Shown: piece after piece, positions 62,922 through 64,000 of the stretch
Position numbering within the stretch: position 1 is the stretch's first letter
Layout: every line of letters starts with the position of its first letter
DNA from: an uncultured Alistipes sp.
GTDB taxonomy: Bacteria; Bacteroidota; Bacteroidia; Bacteroidales; Rikenellaceae
Assembly: GCA_947591475.1 (NCBI GenBank)
Contig: CANQDE010000005.1
Coordinates: forward strand, 62,001-126,000
Reading direction: 5' to 3'
Length of the DNA: 64,000 nt
The notes under the pieces: model-generated
The model's database searches: none
What the model was told of the DNA's origin: nothing
Seen by the model: the letters and a program-made list of their open reading frames with translations, nothing else
Program-made: the position numbers and the translations under genes

Positions 62922-63445
62922 TCAGCGGTAAATACAAAGGACGAGCTATCAACCCGCCGCACAATCTGCGGGCCCGTCCGACGACCGATTTCGCCAAAGA
63001 GAATCTGTTCAACGTGTTGAACAATCTGGTCGATTTCAAAGCCTGCGACGTGCTCGACCTCTTTGCCGGTACGGGTTCCATCAGCTACGAATTCGCCTCG
63101 CGCGGCGCACGGAGCGTTACTTCGGTCGAGCTCAATCCCGTGCATTACAATTTCATCCGTCAAACGGCCGCGCAGCTCGGTTTGGAAAACTTTTATCCGG
63201 TCAAAGCGAATGTGTTCCGTTATTTGACCGCTTGTCCGAAACAATTCGATCTGATTTTTTCGGATGCGCCCTACGATTTGCCGAACAGCGAAAATGTCAT
63301 CTCGGAGATATTCGCCCACAATCTGTTGCGGCCGGAAGGGTTGTTCATTTTCGAACATTCGAAGCGATTGGATTTTTCGGATCGGCCCGCTTTCTGGCAA
63401 TTAAGAAGTTACGGAAGCGTTCAATTTTCTTTTTTCAAAAACTGA
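62912..63445 (+). CDS. rsmD: 16S rRNA (guanine(966)-N2)-methyltransferase RsmD
   Basis: A 177-residue SAM-dependent methylase: MRIISGKYKGRAI, RPTTDFAKENLFNVL, motif I LDLFAGTGSISYEFASRGA and motif IV. Motif IV reads SDAPYDLP where the family usually has D-P-P-Y/F, a Pro-to-Ala change. It overlaps the upstream gene by 10 bp. Confidence 0.94.
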   Translation: MRIISGKYKGRAINPPHNLRARPTTDFAKENLFNVLNNLVDFKACDVLDLFAGTGSISYEFASRGARSVTSVELNPVHYNFIRQTAAQLGLENFYPVKANVFRYLTACPKQFDLIFSDAPYDLPNSENVISEIFAHNLLRPEGLFIFEHSKRLDFSDRPAFWQLRSYGSVQFSFFKN

Positions 63446-63455
63446 AAAAAAAAGT

Positions 63456-63485
63456 TTGCAAATCAAGAAATTTGTACTACCTTTG
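63456..63485 (+). promoter_or_regulatory. Promoter of tRNA-Asp
   Basis: TTG (63456-63458), a 19-bp spacer and TACCTTTG (63478-63485), 39 bp upstream of the mature tRNA. Confidence 0.8.
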
Positions 63486-63524
63486 CAAACGCAATCGGGA
63501 AAAGGGTTTCCGAAACGATAGCAA

Positions 63525-63598
63525 GGTGCGTTAGTTCAGTCGGTTAGAATACATGCCTGTCACGCATGGGGTCACGAGTTCGAGTCTCGTACGCACCG
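63525..63598 (+). tRNA. tRNA-Asp (GUC)
   Basis: A cloverleaf with acceptor GGTGCGT/ACGCACC, anticodon loop CTGTCAC giving GTC, T-loop TTCGAGT and discriminator G. CCA is not encoded. Confidence 0.96.
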
Positions 63599-63605
63599 CA
63601 AAGCA

Positions 63606-63654
63606 AAAGAGTTTATAAATCGATCTATCGGAAGATGATTTGTAAACTCTTTTT
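63606..63654 (+). terminator. Terminator of tRNA-Asp
   Basis: A 16-bp stem (63606-63621 with 63637-63652, one wobble) with a T-tail. Confidence 0.88.
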
Positions 63655-63730
63655 GCATTATACAGTCGAGCCTAAAATCGAGACCTATCATTTTCTGCGG
63701 TTTCCTGTTTCACTTTTTAGAAAAATTACT

Positions 63731-63738
63731 TACTTTTG
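63731..63738 (+). promoter_or_regulatory. -7 box TACTTTTG of the fimbrillin-like gene
   Basis: Matches TAnnTTTG, 33 bp upstream of the ATG at 63772. Confidence 0.55.
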
Positions 63739-63771
63739 TGTGCCTTAAGTAAATTTTATTCTCGTTTATTT

Positions 63772-64000
63772 ATGAAGCTTTTCTATCCTTTCTTATTGCT
63801 TTCAACACTTCTTACTGCAACGTGTTGTTCGGATGGACACCACGAAGCAGAGGCAACCGCTCCGGAACTCCGCATCACTCCCGACATCCGGACGAGAGCG
63901 ACCGACACGAATTTCGAAAATCAGGATGCCATCGGCGTAACCGTCCGCAAACAAGACGGAACGAACCATCTCACCAATCAGAAATTCACTTACGACGGCA
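63772..64000 (+). CDS. Fimbrillin-like lipoprotein, N-terminal part
   Basis: The first 76 codons of a gene that runs off the window. The signal peptide ends in a Cys-containing lipobox (LTATCC); then ITPDIRTRATDTNFENQDAIG, typical of Bacteroidales fimbrillin-family (Mfa/FimA-like) major or accessory pilus subunits, whose N-terminal Arg site is cleaved during assembly. The pilus role is inferred from the family; the rest cannot be judged. Confidence 0.7.
   Translation, partial: MKLFYPFLLLSTLLTATCCSDGHHEAEATAPELRITPDIRTRATDTNFENQDAIGVTVRKQDGTNHLTNQKFTYDG

Noticed and set aside
63566..63748. 60-codon ORF covering tRNA-Asp and its terminator
   Set aside because: It starts inside the tRNA; the sequence is explained by the tRNA, its terminator and the next promoter.

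Overview
The window is a chromosomal segment of a Bacteroidales bacterium, most likely Alistipes or a close relative in the Rikenellaceae (inference). The grounds are the moderately high GC of the core genes, the TAnnTTTG promoter boxes with TTG about 19-20 bp upstream, the near absence of Shine-Dalgarno sites, the typical Bacteroidetes families (DUF1573, DUF2795, DUF4199, DUF4293, BACON, DUF2975-HTH, fimbrillin) and the conserved gene orders nusB-DUF1573-yajC and TonB-ExbD-ExbB.

Layout. 1-5,660: end of dnaA, a secreted hypothetical, recA, a bifunctional (p)ppGpp enzyme, a small membrane protein and a HIT protein. 5,665-9,460: an accessory stretch with an AT-rich block, an HTH regulator, three unrecognised ORFs, a C9 tract at which one frame runs into an exceptionally GC-rich block, and a strongly foldable non-coding segment. 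9,471-11,125: a zinc/manganese-type ABC binding protein and ATPase without a permease. 11,265-29,852: mostly minus-strand housekeeping and envelope genes (cobalamin adenosyltransferase, flavoprotein, nucleases, glycosyltransferase, Sua5-like protein, MltG, SAH/MTA deaminase family, TonB/ExbB/ExbD) around a plus-strand nusB-DUF1573-yajC-TSCPD-GlsB block. 29,892-40,398: TamB, TsaD, M15 peptidase, a DUF2975-HTH cassette, YjbR and Lon. 40,519-53,440: ValS, RNase HI, GtrA, an HU/SPOR protein, Lgt, a histidine kinase, riboflavin synthase, an S24-like regulator, TypA, AroB, PanB and a SPOUT methylase. 53,709-64,000: an outer-membrane protein, GlnS, MutS, a UDG-family protein, a RecD-like helicase, RsmD, tRNA-Asp and the start of a fimbrillin-like lipoprotein. 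tRNA-Gln, tRNA-Arg and tRNA-Asp are present.

Most notable non-gene signals: (a) five copies of a ~180-200 bp interspersed element with imperfect terminal inverted repeats and GC-rich internal palindromes (MITE-like); (b) two related hairpin modules on the minus strand downstream of typA, one of which ends a well-formed candidate small RNA with promoter and terminator; (c) a structured segment at 9,013-9,205 with mutually exclusive stems; (d) the accessory region with the C9 tract and GC block. All family calls come from reading the sequence; no database search was run.
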